Shown here: piece after piece, positions 36,871 to 45,048 of the stretch
How positions within the stretch are numbered: the first letter of the stretch is position 1
How the letters are laid out: the number at the start of each line of letters is the position of its first letter
Assembly (NCBI RefSeq): GCF_022513565.1
Contig: NZ_JAKWBE010000024.1
Location: 62,001 to 126,000, forward strand
Direction of reading: 5' to 3'
Length of the DNA: 64,000 bases
Origin: Streptomyces gilvus
GTDB lineage: Bacteria > Actinomycetota > Actinomycetes > Streptomycetales > Streptomycetaceae
The notes under the pieces: generated by a model
Seen by the model: only the letters and a program-made list of their open reading frames with translations
What the model was told of the DNA's origin: nothing
The model's database searches: none
Program-made: the position numbers and the translations under genes

Positions 36871-36998
36871 GTCCTGCCTTACCCCTGCCACCTGCTTGTC
36901 CGTCCCCTCACGCGCTCGGGTCTCCCCGCCACGCAATCTACGCGAAGGGGGCCGCACACCGCGCGCCGGTCCAGTCCCCGGACAGCGGTCGACCGGTC

Positions 36999-38243
36999 TC
37001 AGGCCGCCGTCGCCGTGCCGTCCGGCGTCGGGGTTCGGGGGGTGCCGGCCGGGGCGGGCCGGGGGCTCATCGCCCGGCGGGCCCTGCCGACCGCCCGGCG
37101 CAGGACGGAGGTCGCGGTGTGTTCGCGGTATCCGGGTACGGCCCGTGCCTCGCGGGGGGCTGCGCGGTAGAGGGAGTCGGGGACGGCGAGCGAGGCGTCA
37201 CGGAAGTAGGGGTAGGCGAAGTAGACGTGGTGGCCCCTGCGTTCGAGGACCGCCTCCGGCTGCTTCTTCGCCTTCAGGAACTCCAGGAACCCGGCGAGGA
37301 GTTCGGGCTGCCGCTCGGCGACGAGGTGCAGCCGTATGCGCTCCTCGACCTTGAGGCGCCCGGCGACCGTGCTGGTCCAGAACTGCTTCATCAGCGGCTC
37401 GGCCAGCTCGAACTTGTGCCGGCGGACCTGCTCGCTGTCCTTGAGGAACTTCGGCCCGAACTGCGGCAGCAGCGTGACCAGGAAGGGCCGCACCATGAGC
37501 GCGTCACGCCGCTCCCCCGCGGGCACGAACTCGGCGATCAGGTTCATCAGGGCCCGCGCGGAGTCGAAGCGCAGGGTGTAACTCCCGGTCTTCGTCACGT
37601 GTTTGCCGTCGGCGCGGCCCACCAGGTAGTAGCAGGTGTGGTCGCCGACCACGGAGACGCCGTCGGCGCGCAGATACGCCTCCATGGTGAACAGCGCGTC
37701 CTCGCCGGTCCACAGGGACTCGTCGAAGCTCATCCCGTGCCGTTCGAGAAGCGCGCGGCGGAAGAGCTTCTGCGCGCTCAGGGTGAACTTGATGCTGGAG
37801 GAGAAGACGTCGGTGCGCTCCAGCGTCTGCCACGCGATCCGCGGCGCCGCCCGGTCGACGCCCTCGATCCTGCCGAGCACCACGTCCGTGCCGTTGCGGT
37901 CGGCCGCCGCGACCATCCGCTCGAGCGCCTCCGGGCCGAGCCGGTCGTCGGCGTCCAGGAAGAACACGTACCGCCCGGCGGCCTTGCCGAGACCGACGTT
38001 GCGCGGGCCGCTCGGGCCGCCGGAGTTGTCCTGACGGATCACGGTGACCGGCATGGCCGCGCGCTCGGCGAACCGCTCCAGGTATTCCCCCGTCCCGTCC
38101 GTCGAGCCGTCGTCGACCGCGATGACCTCGATCCGCTCGGCCCCGATGGTCTGGGCCTCGACGGACGCCAGGCACTCGACCAGGTAGGGCATCGCCTCGT
38201 AGGCCCCGATGACGACGCTCACATCAGGCTGCGCCACGGTCAC
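36999..38243 (-). CDS. Family 2 glycosyltransferase, wall-polymer type
   Basis: 414 residues, GTG start with GGGGGAAAC upstream. GT-A fold in residues 6-220: VSVVIGAYEAMPYLVECLAS, VDDGSTDGT, FFLDADDRL (DxD), and WTGEDALFTMEAYLRA (ExD). The C-terminal ~190 residues are helical and unlike common enzymes but resemble the tails of glycosyltransferases in teichoic-acid clusters. It probably decorates or builds the polymer made by the neighbouring TagF-like and cytidylyltransferase/reductase proteins. A 19-bp terminator upstream separates it from them, so it likely has its own promoter. Confidence 0.85.
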   Translation of the reverse strand: MTVAQPDVSVVIGAYEAMPYLVECLASVEAQTIGAERIEVIAVDDGSTDGTGEYLERFAERAAMPVTVIRQDNSGGPSGPRNVGLGKAAGRYVFFLDADDRLGPEALERMVAAADRNGTDVVLGRIEGVDRAAPRIAWQTLERTDVFSSSIKFTLSAQKLFRRALLERHGMSFDESLWTGEDALFTMEAYLRADGVSVVGDHTCYYLVGRADGKHVTKTGSYTLRFDSARALMNLIAEFVPAGERRDALMVRPFLVTLLPQFGPKFLKDSEQVRRHKFELAEPLMKQFWTSTVAGRLKVEERIRLHLVAERQPELLAGFLEFLKAKKQPEAVLERRGHHVYFAYPYFRDASLAVPDSLYRAAPREARAVPGYREHTATSVLRRAVGRARRAMSPRPAPAGTPRTPTPDGTATAA

Positions 38244-38340
38244 GTTTCCCCCTTGTCACAGGAAGTTCCCCCTCGGTCGGCCCGTTCGCCACCTTCTGGA
38301 CGGACGGCCCCTCGGGGCGGTTGCCTGGACATACGTAAGG

Positions 38341-38382
38341 AGGGCCCGGTTTTCGAGGATCACTCCTCGAAAACCGGGCCCT
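38341..38382 (-). terminator. Strong terminator after the TagF-like gene
   Basis: Perfect 19-bp stem (38341-38359 with 38364-38382), four-base loop TCAC, 12 bases beyond the TagF-like stop. Confidence 0.9.
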
Positions 38383-38393
38383 TCTCACCTGTT

Positions 38394-40493
38394 TCACACG
38401 GTCGGCGGCTGCGGGGCCGGCTGTGGGGCGGACAGCGCGTCGGAGAGTTCGTCGGCGCCGGGGGTTCCGGCCGCGGAGGCGCGGGACTCCTGGCCGAGGT
38501 TGCGGCTGTCGGCCTTGAGGGCCAGCTCCTTCACCGCGGTGTTGAACTGCTCGATGGAGGTGGGCTCGTCCGGGCCGAGGAGGTACCGCTTGAGTTCCTT
38601 GCGGTCCTCGGCCAGCGGGTCGGCCTTCGGATCGCGTACGGCGGCCAGCAGCTCGCCCATCTGGGCGGCCTTGTTGTTGAGGATCACCGCGGCGCGCACG
38701 GCGGTGTTCTGCCGCTTGAACTCCTCCGCGCCCAGCTCGGCGGAGTCGGTGACGGCGTACGGCTTGCCGCTCGCGATGAAGTCGGAGACGACGGAGGAGA
38801 TGTCGGAGACCATCGCGTCGGAGACGTTGAAGCAGTCGAACAGGCGCGGCTCGGCACCCTCGATGACGCGGTGCTCCCACGCCGGGAAGGAGCGCCAGTA
38901 GGCCTCGTTCCACTCGCCGCGCAGCCGGGCGACCTCCTCGTACCTGGCGACGTCCACGACGCCGTCCCGGGTGGCCTCGGCCTCGTCGGCCTTCTCGCCG
39001 CCGGCGCCGACCAGTTCGGCGATCCGGGCCTCGATGCGGACGAGGTCGGCCTTCGCCTTCTCCTGCCCGGCGGTGTCGGCGGTGAAGCGGGAGTCGGCGG
39101 CGCGCTCGGCGGCGGCCTTCTCCACCAGGGCGACGATGCGCTGGTGGGCGGCGGCGGCCTTCGGCAGGACCGTGCCCGTGAAGGGGTGCGGCTTGTACAG
39201 GACACGCACCGGCGGGTCGGCCTTGACCAGCTTCTTCACGATGTTCTCGCCAGCGAGCATGATCGAGGTGTTGCCCGGGTCGCCGTCCCAGCCCTCCCAG
39301 GTGGGGGCGTACAGCACGGTCGGGACGCGTCCCTCCGGCACGCCCTCCCAGCCCTGGATCGGCGCGAGCTGCGGGCGGCCGACCTCGACGATGTCCTCGT
39401 CGCGGACGCCGACGTCGGCGATGGCGTAGCGGTCGCGGCCCGCGCGGCCTGCGGTCCACACCTCGTCGTAGGCCTTGCTGAACGGGTTGACGCTGGCCAG
39501 CTTGTCGCTGTCGCCGTGGCCGATGAAGACGTGCTTCATGGTGGGCACGCGCAGCAGGTGGATGTTCTTGCCCACGTTCGCGGCGTACAGCGCCACCCGC
39601 ACGGTGGAGAGGTCCATGTTCATCAGGTGCACCCCTCCGGGCACGCAGATGACGGGGACCGTGGTGGGCGCGAGGTTCTGCAGGATGATCCGCTCGCGCA
39701 GGATGATCAGCGGCCGGGACTCCAGCTGCTCCATGGTCTCCAGCCACATGTTGACCTGGTAGGCGGAGTCCTTGGAGCCGGAGAAGTACAGCACCGTCTC
39801 CGGCTTGTACGCGCGCAGCCAGTCGTCGACGGCCACCAGGACCTTGTCGGCGTTCGGCGGGATCTTGCCGCCGCGGACGTACGGCAGGAGCGCCAGGACG
39901 TACAGGCTGCCCAGGCCGAGGGTGAGGCCGATGCCGATGAAGCCGGCCACGGAGGAGCCCGCCTCGGCGGAGACCAGTATGCCGACGACGGCCGCGAGGT
40001 CGAGGTGGAGCATCTTCTCGGCCGACCGGTCGAGCAGGCCCAGCGGCGGCGCGTCCGGGATGTTGATCCGCGACTTCAGGTCGACGTTGCGGGTGGCGAC
40101 CGGCATCCGGCGGCGGTTGCGGATCAGCGTGACCACGGCGCCGTGCGGCGCCTGGAGGCCGTAGAACGCGATGAAGCAGCCGATCGCGCCGTAGTAGATC
40201 AGGTTGTTCGCGAGGTCCAGCCGGGCCAGCAGCAGGATCAGCAGCAGCTCCCGGATCAGGAAGCGGATCGAGAGACCGGCTCTCACCTTGCTCAGCCGGT
40301 TGATCAGGTAGCTGCCCTTGCGGTGCAGGTAGTGGTCGGCCAGGTACGTCACGGCGGCGGCTGCCGCGAAGGCGTAGACGCTCGGGATGAGCGCGGCCAC
40401 CATGATCGCCGGGAAGCCCAGCATCATCAGGACCGCCGCGGCCAGCTCCGACGCGCTGCCCACCCGGGCGACGCGAATAGCGGTGGATATCAC
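38394..40493 (-). CDS. CDP-glycerol/CDP-ribitol polyol-phosphate transferase (TagF/TarL-like) with N-terminal membrane domain
   Basis: 699 residues. Residues 1-215 hold several membrane helices (LAAAVLMMLGFPAIMVAALI..., FLIRELLLILLLARLDLANN, AAVVGILVSAE...). Residues about 225-660 are a glycerophosphotransferase domain: HVFIGHGDSDKLASVNPFSK, VLYAPTWEGWDGD, VLYKPHPFTG, and the nucleotide site SDAMVSDISSVVSDFIASGKP. Such enzymes polymerise polyol phosphate from CDP-polyol onto a lipid carrier. The cytidylyltransferase/reductase encoded upstream would supply CDP-ribitol. The GTG start has AGG seven bases before it. The insert rich in Ala/Glu/Lys (about 485-540) is probably a coiled coil. Confidence 0.88.
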   Translation of the reverse strand: MISTAIRVARVGSASELAAAVLMMLGFPAIMVAALIPSVYAFAAAAAVTYLADHYLHRKGSYLINRLSKVRAGLSIRFLIRELLLILLLARLDLANNLIYYGAIGCFIAFYGLQAPHGAVVTLIRNRRRMPVATRNVDLKSRINIPDAPPLGLLDRSAEKMLHLDLAAVVGILVSAEAGSSVAGFIGIGLTLGLGSLYVLALLPYVRGGKIPPNADKVLVAVDDWLRAYKPETVLYFSGSKDSAYQVNMWLETMEQLESRPLIILRERIILQNLAPTTVPVICVPGGVHLMNMDLSTVRVALYAANVGKNIHLLRVPTMKHVFIGHGDSDKLASVNPFSKAYDEVWTAGRAGRDRYAIADVGVRDEDIVEVGRPQLAPIQGWEGVPEGRVPTVLYAPTWEGWDGDPGNTSIMLAGENIVKKLVKADPPVRVLYKPHPFTGTVLPKAAAAHQRIVALVEKAAAERAADSRFTADTAGQEKAKADLVRIEARIAELVGAGGEKADEAEATRDGVVDVARYEEVARLRGEWNEAYWRSFPAWEHRVIEGAEPRLFDCFNVSDAMVSDISSVVSDFIASGKPYAVTDSAELGAEEFKRQNTAVRAAVILNNKAAQMGELLAAVRDPKADPLAEDRKELKRYLLGPDEPTSIEQFNTAVKELALKADSRNLGQESRASAAGTPGADELSDALSAPQPAPQPPTV

Positions 40494-40539
40494 GTAAAAC
40501 CTGCTCTGGGAGGGGGAGTGCCGGTTTTGTTCTTTACGG

Positions 40540-40602
40540 ATTCAGGCCCCTGCGAACGCCGGTCAATGCACTGCATTAACGCCGGAAAGCAGAGGCCTGA
40601 AT
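40540..40602. terminator. Large hairpin between the cytidylyltransferase/reductase and TagF-like genes
   Basis: ATTCAGGCC (40540-40548) pairs with GGCCTGAAT (40594-40602), extended after one mismatch by CTGC/GCAG. The loop contains the palindrome AATGCA-C-TGCATT (40565-40577). An A/T-rich patch, unlike its surroundings. It may be a terminator, a regulatory site for the downstream gene, or both. Confidence 0.5.
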
Positions 40603-40628
40603 AACGGAAGGCTAATTGTGGTCGATTA

Positions 40629-42125
40629 TTACACGCCGTCCTGACGGTCCAACACCGAGGCCAGCGCCTGCTCGAAGCCGGTGGCCTCGGCGGCGCCCGC
40701 CGTCGGGTCCTGCTGGCGTACGTCGATGACATGGCCGGTGAGCTCGGACAGCAGCACGTCCAGCGAGGTGCGCGCCACCGCCTCGGAGGACAGCAGCGAG
40801 CCCGCGGGCTCCTGGCCGAAGGCCTTGGTGCGCATCGGCGTGGCGGTGCGCTCCGGGTTGATGCAGTTGACGCGGACACCGTCGCCGGCCCACTCGTCGG
40901 ACAGGGCCTGGGTCAGGTTCACCATCGCGGCCTTGGTCGAGGAGTACAGGCTGTACTCGGCGCGGCCCCGGGTGTAGCTGCTGGAGGTGTACAGCAGCAG
41001 CTGGCCCTTGGTCTCGGCGAGGTACTTGTAGCTCGAACGTGCGATCTGCACCGGCGCCAGGTAGTTGACCTTCAGCGCTTCCTCGATGGTCGCGTTGTCG
41101 GTCTCGGCGAGCTTGCCGATGCGCAGCACACCGGCGGTGTTGACGACGTAGTCGATCCGGCCGGTCTCCGCGTACGCCTTGGACAGCGCGTCGTCGACCT
41201 CCTCCGGGTTCTCGACGTGGGTGCCGGTGGTGGAGCGGCCCAGCGGGTAGACGCTGGCACCGTAGGACGCGGCGAGTTCGGAGATGTCCTTGCCGATGCC
41301 GTAGGAGCCGCCGAAGACGACGACGGTCTTGCCGGTGAGCAGCTCGCGGTACGCCTCGTCGCCGTTCTGCTCGGGGGCCGCCGTGGAGGCGAGCTGGAAG
41401 AGCTTGTCGGCGATGAAGACGTCGACCGGCTGGGTGACCTTCATGTTGTACTCGTCGCCCGCGACGACGTGGATCGGCACGTCCGGCAGGTACTTGAGCA
41501 CGACCGTGCAGTCGTCCGTGGCCTGGAAGTTGGGGTCGCCGGCGGCGACCTCGTAGGCGCGGCGGATCGTGGACAGCTTGAAGGCCTGCGGGGTCTGGCC
41601 GCGGCGCAGCCGGGAGCGGTCCGGGATCTCCGTGATGAACTCGCCGTCCTGGCCGTGGGTGCGGGTGACGATGATGGTGTCCGCGGACGGGATGGCCACG
41701 TCGACGGCCTCGTAGCGCTCCAGCGCCGCCACGCAGTCGTCGATGACGCGCTGCGACAGCAGGGGGCGTACGGCGTCGTGGAAGAGGACGTTGAGGTCCT
41801 CGCCCTGCGCCAGACCCTCGCCGAGGGCCTCGATGGCGCGCTCGGTGGTCTCGTTCCGCGTGGAACCGCCCTCGATGATCTTCTTGACCTTGGTGAACCC
41901 GGCCTTGGCGACGATCTTCTCGACGTCGGGCACGTAGCCCGGCGCCATCAGCACGATGATGTCGTCGATCGAGTCCGCCTTCTCGAAGGTGGTCAGGGTG
42001 TGCTCGATGACTGCCTTGCCGGCGATCTTCAGCAGCTGCTTGGGGATCGACAGACCCACCCGCTGGCCGGTACCGCCGGCCAGGATCACTGCGGTGGTAC
42101 GGGGCTTGGCTATGTGCTGGGACAC
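40629..42125 (-). CDS. Bifunctional D-ribitol-5-phosphate cytidylyltransferase / SDR-type ribulose-5-phosphate reductase
   Basis: 498 residues from GTG at 42125. Residues about 8-235 are an IspD-like cytidylyltransferase (VILAGGTGQRVGLSIPKQLL, GGSTRNETTE, FHDAVRPLLS, QTPQAFKL). Residues about 260-490 are a short-chain dehydrogenase with the nucleotide loop VVVFGGSYGIGKD, NTAGVLRIG and catalytic Ser...YSSTK (LLLYTSSSYTRG, SLYSSTKAAM). The fusion matches Haemophilus Bcs1/Acs1, which reduces ribulose-5-phosphate and makes CDP-ribitol. It feeds the TagF-like transferase downstream. Function is inferred from that match and from context. Confidence 0.88.
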   Translation of the reverse strand: MSQHIAKPRTTAVILAGGTGQRVGLSIPKQLLKIAGKAVIEHTLTTFEKADSIDDIIVLMAPGYVPDVEKIVAKAGFTKVKKIIEGGSTRNETTERAIEALGEGLAQGEDLNVLFHDAVRPLLSQRVIDDCVAALERYEAVDVAIPSADTIIVTRTHGQDGEFITEIPDRSRLRRGQTPQAFKLSTIRRAYEVAAGDPNFQATDDCTVVLKYLPDVPIHVVAGDEYNMKVTQPVDVFIADKLFQLASTAAPEQNGDEAYRELLTGKTVVVFGGSYGIGKDISELAASYGASVYPLGRSTTGTHVENPEEVDDALSKAYAETGRIDYVVNTAGVLRIGKLAETDNATIEEALKVNYLAPVQIARSSYKYLAETKGQLLLYTSSSYTRGRAEYSLYSSTKAAMVNLTQALSDEWAGDGVRVNCINPERTATPMRTKAFGQEPAGSLLSSEAVARTSLDVLLSELTGHVIDVRQQDPTAGAAEATGFEQALASVLDRQDGV

Positions 42126-42486
42126 AGAGGACCTACCTTGGGGCGACAGGGAACGGGGAAATGGTCCCACTTGCGGTTACCGCTGTGCAAGGTGAGTGTC
42201 CTTCACCGCATATGTACGCGCTACCTGGCATTCACCTGGCACTGCTGGTGACCGCCGGAACCCCGCCGAGTGCACTCGTGAAATTGCTGTGAGTGACGGC
42301 ACAGACGGGTACCCCGGCGCACAACTCCCTCACATCTGCGAGGTCCGGTACGCCCATACAGGTGATCCGGCCCTCCGGCGCGCCGTTTCGTACGAGCCTG
42401 GATTACCGCCCGCGCCGAAGGCCATTGCCGCGGAATTCCTTGTCAAGATTCCGCAGCATTTCGGTCTCGGCGAGGCTTACCGGAAA
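42126..42486. other. Gene-free stretch between obgE and the wall-polymer genes
   Basis: About 360 bases up to the obgE terminator hold no ORF with coding character on either strand. It must contain the promoter of the wall-polymer genes (minus strand); I see no clear -35/-10 pair. Confidence 0.6.
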
Positions 42487-42518
42487 GGGGCCAGGGACGC
42501 GGATACGTCCCTGGCCCC
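42487..42518 (-). terminator. Terminator of obgE
   Basis: Perfect 13-bp stem GGGGCCAGGGACG / CGTCCCTGGCCCC, loop of six, followed on the minus strand by TTTCC; 53 bases after the obgE stop. Confidence 0.85.
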
Positions 42519-42570
42519 GGTCGCGCAGGCTCCGCTCAGAAGGGAGGCTTCGCTCAGAACGGAGGCTCGC

Positions 42571-43992
42571 TCAGAACGGCTCGAAGTCGTCGAATTCCCG
42601 TTCCGCCTCCCGGTCCCGGCGACGCTGCGCCGCGGGCCTCGGGGCCTCGAAGCGGTGGTCCTCGCCACGCCGGCCCAGCATCTCCGCCCCGGCCGTCATC
42701 GACGGCTCCCAGTCGAAGACGACCGCGTTGTCCTCGGGGCCGATGGCGACGCCGTCGCCCGCGCGGGCCCCGGCCTTCATCAACTCCTCCTCGACACCGA
42801 GCCGGTTGAGCCGGTCCGCGAGGTAGCCCACGGCCTCGTCGTTGTTGAAGTCGGTCTGCCGCACCCAGCGTTCGGGCTTCTCGCCCCGCACCCGGAACAG
42901 GCCCTCGTCCTCGCGCGTGACGGTGAAACCGGTGTCGTCGACGGCCTTCGGGCGGATGACGATGCGCGTCGCCTCCTCCTTGGGCTTCGCGGCCCGCGCC
43001 TTCGCCACCAGGTCCGCGAGCGCGAACGACAGCTCCCGCAGCCCGAGATGGGCGACCGCGGACACCTCGAAAACCCGGTATCCGCGGGCCTCCAGATCCG
43101 GCCGCACCATCTCCGCGAGGTCCTTGCCGTCCGGTACGTCGGTCTTGTTGAGGACGACGATCCGCGGGCGCCGGTCGAGCCCGCCGTACTGCTTCAGCTC
43201 CTCCTCGATGACATCGAGGTCGGAGACGGGGTCACGGTCGGACTCCAGCGTCGCGGTGTCCAGGACGTGCACGAGTACGCTGCACCGCTCGACGTGGCGC
43301 AGGAACTCGAGGCCGAGACCCTTGCCCTGGCTGGCTCCTGGGATCAGTCCCGGCACGTCCGCGATGGTGTAGACGGTCGAACCGGCCGTCACCACACCGA
43401 GGTTGGGGACCAGCGTGGTGAAGGGGTAGTCCGCGATCTTCGGCTTGGCCGCGCTCAGCACCGAGATCAGCGAGGACTTGCCCGCGCTCGGGTAGCCGAC
43501 CAGCGCCACGTCCGCGACGGTCTTCAGCTCCAGGACGATGTCCTGCAGGTCCCCCGGCTCGCCGAGCAGCGCGAACCCCGGCGCCTTCCGCCTGGCCGAC
43601 GCCAGCGCCGCGTTGCCGAGCCCGCCGCGCCCGCCCTGGGCGGCGACGTAGGAGGTGCCGTGGCCGACCAGGTCGGCCAGCACGTTGCCCGCCTTGTCGA
43701 GGACGACGGTGCCGTCCGGGACCGGCAGCACCAGGTCCTGGCCGTCCTTGCCGGAGCGGTTGCCGCCCTCGCCGGGCTTGCCGTTGGTGGCCTTGCGGTG
43801 CGGGGAGTGGTGGTAGTCCAGCAGCGTGGTGACGGACTGGTCGACGGTGAGGATCACATCGCCGCCGCGTCCGCCGTTGCCGCCGTCGGGTCCGCCGAGC
43901 GGCTTGAACTTCTCACGGTGGACGGAGGCACAGCCGTGGCCTCCGTTACCCGCGGCGACGTGCAGCTCGACGCGGTCCACGAAGGTGGTCAT
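42571..43992 (-). CDS. obgE: Obg family GTPase
   Basis: 473 residues. Glycine-rich Obg domain (1-158: ELHVAAGNGGHGCASVHREK..., GGPDGGNGGRGGDV), G domain (about 160-335) with G1 GYPSAGKSS, switch region IADYPFTTL, G3 DVPGLIPGA and G4 NKTDVPD, then the OCT domain (about 350-430) and an acidic/Arg tail. It binds the 50S subunit, is required for ribosome assembly, and in Streptomyces influences aerial growth. ATG start at 43992 with GGAGGC upstream. A nested hairpin separates it from rpmA. Confidence 0.98.
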   Translation of the reverse strand: MTTFVDRVELHVAAGNGGHGCASVHREKFKPLGGPDGGNGGRGGDVILTVDQSVTTLLDYHHSPHRKATNGKPGEGGNRSGKDGQDLVLPVPDGTVVLDKAGNVLADLVGHGTSYVAAQGGRGGLGNAALASARRKAPGFALLGEPGDLQDIVLELKTVADVALVGYPSAGKSSLISVLSAAKPKIADYPFTTLVPNLGVVTAGSTVYTIADVPGLIPGASQGKGLGLEFLRHVERCSVLVHVLDTATLESDRDPVSDLDVIEEELKQYGGLDRRPRIVVLNKTDVPDGKDLAEMVRPDLEARGYRVFEVSAVAHLGLRELSFALADLVAKARAAKPKEEATRIVIRPKAVDDTGFTVTREDEGLFRVRGEKPERWVRQTDFNNDEAVGYLADRLNRLGVEEELMKAGARAGDGVAIGPEDNAVVFDWEPSMTAGAEMLGRRGEDHRFEAPRPAAQRRRDREAEREFDDFEPF

Positions 43993-44040
43993 GGGGGGTG
44001 CCTCCAGAAGAACGGGGATGTCTCTTGCGTAACACGCGAA

Positions 44041-44080
44041 AGGCGGACCCGCCTTCCCGCACGGGAAGTGAGGTCCGCCT
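44041..44080 (-). terminator. Nested hairpin between rpmA and obgE
   Basis: Outer stem AGGCGGACC (44041-44049) with GGTCCGCCT (44072-44080); inside, CTTCCC pairs with GGGAAG. It may attenuate transcription from the ribosomal genes into obgE. Confidence 0.6.
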
Positions 44081-44113
44081 CGCGAAGCGTTCGGTCGGTG
44101 CTTGAGCCTGAAC

Positions 44114-44368
44114 TCAGGCGACCGGAACGATGTTCACGACCTTGCGGCCACGGTGGGTACCGAACTCCACCGCACCGGCCTGCAGCGCGAACAGCGTGTC
44201 GTCGCCGCCACGGCCGACGCCGGCGCCGGGGTGGAAGTGGGTGCCGCGCTGGCGGACCAGGATCTCACCCGCGTTGACGACCTGACCGCCGAAGCGCTTC
44301 ACGCCGAGCCGCTGGGCGTTCGAGTCGCGACCGTTCCGGGTGGACGATGCGCCCTTCTTGTGTGCCAT
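44114..44368 (-). CDS. rpmA: 50S ribosomal protein L27
   Basis: 84 residues, the normal L27 length: MAHKKGASSTRNGRDSNAQR, then GGQVVNAGEILVRQRGTHFH and GRGGDDTLFAL. It lies near the peptidyl-transferase centre and helps place tRNA. It follows rplU by 14 bases in the standard rplU-rpmA-obg order. Confidence 0.98.
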   Translation of the reverse strand: MAHKKGASSTRNGRDSNAQRLGVKRFGGQVVNAGEILVRQRGTHFHPGAGVGRGGDDTLFALQAGAVEFGTHRGRKVVNIVPVA

Positions 44369-44382
44369 CTCTCCTCAGTCCC

Positions 44383-44703
44383 TTACTTCGCAGCCGTGGG
44401 GATCTCAGTGACCTTGATCGCCGTGTACTGCTGGCGGTGGCCCTGGCGACGGCGGTAACCCGTCTTGTTCTTGTAGCGCAGAATGTCGATCTTCTGGCCC
44501 TTGTGGTGGTCCACGACCTCGGCCTGGACCTTGATGCCGGCCAGCACCCACGGGTCGCTGGTCACGGCGTCGCCGTCGACAACGAGCAGGGTCGAGAGCT
44601 CGACCGTGTCGCCAACCTTGGCGGTGGAAATCTTGTCAACCTCAACGATGTCGCCGACAGCAACCTTGTGCTGGCGGCCACCGCTGCGCACGATGGCGTA
44701 CAC
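44383..44703 (-). CDS. rplU: 50S ribosomal protein L21
   Basis: 106 residues from GTG at 44703 (YAIVRSGGRQHKVAVGDIVE...); residues read upstream of it are not L21-like. Family motifs VYAIVRSGGRQHKV and KNKTGYRRRQGHRQQYT. It binds 23S rRNA. First gene of rplU-rpmA-obgE. The leader contains a small hairpin (CTCTG-N5-CAGAG) and may be an autoregulatory site. Confidence 0.97.
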   Translation of the reverse strand: MYAIVRSGGRQHKVAVGDIVEVDKISTAKVGDTVELSTLLVVDGDAVTSDPWVLAGIKVQAEVVDHHKGQKIDILRYKNKTGYRRRQGHRQQYTAIKVTEIPTAAK

Positions 44704-45048
44704 GCGGATCTCACTCTCTCGCTCGGGAACGGCACCCCCGCAGTCCAGCCGTCCGGCGCGCGGACAGCCTCTCCGCGGCACTCTGTGCTACAGAGGAAGA
44801 GGTTTACGGGGATGTGGCGTGGCCTTGTCCACAGACACGCCGACGGTCAAGAGTACGGGGACCCGCCTGAGCCGGTCAAACCAGGTCCGGACAGGGCGGG
44901 AGGACGGCGGTCCGGGGGGCCGGAAGGCGCCGCGTCTACCCGGATCGGCTGCCGTTACGCTGTGACCCCACATACACCCACAGGCCACTGGCCGTACACA
45001 CCGTGGCCACACGACGCAGGGCTTCCGGACAGGAGACAGGTACAGCAG
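44704..45048. other. Divergent promoter region between rplU and the large glycosyltransferase
   Basis: 345 bases without a coding ORF. It must hold promoters for both directions. On the minus strand TTGACC (44844-44849) could be a -35, without a good -10. An L21 leader hairpin lies near 44784-44798. Confidence 0.5.

Noticed and set aside
37119..40604. 1161-codon plus-strand ORF
   Set aside because: Antisense of the glycosyltransferase and TagF-like genes, both of which have clear family motifs.
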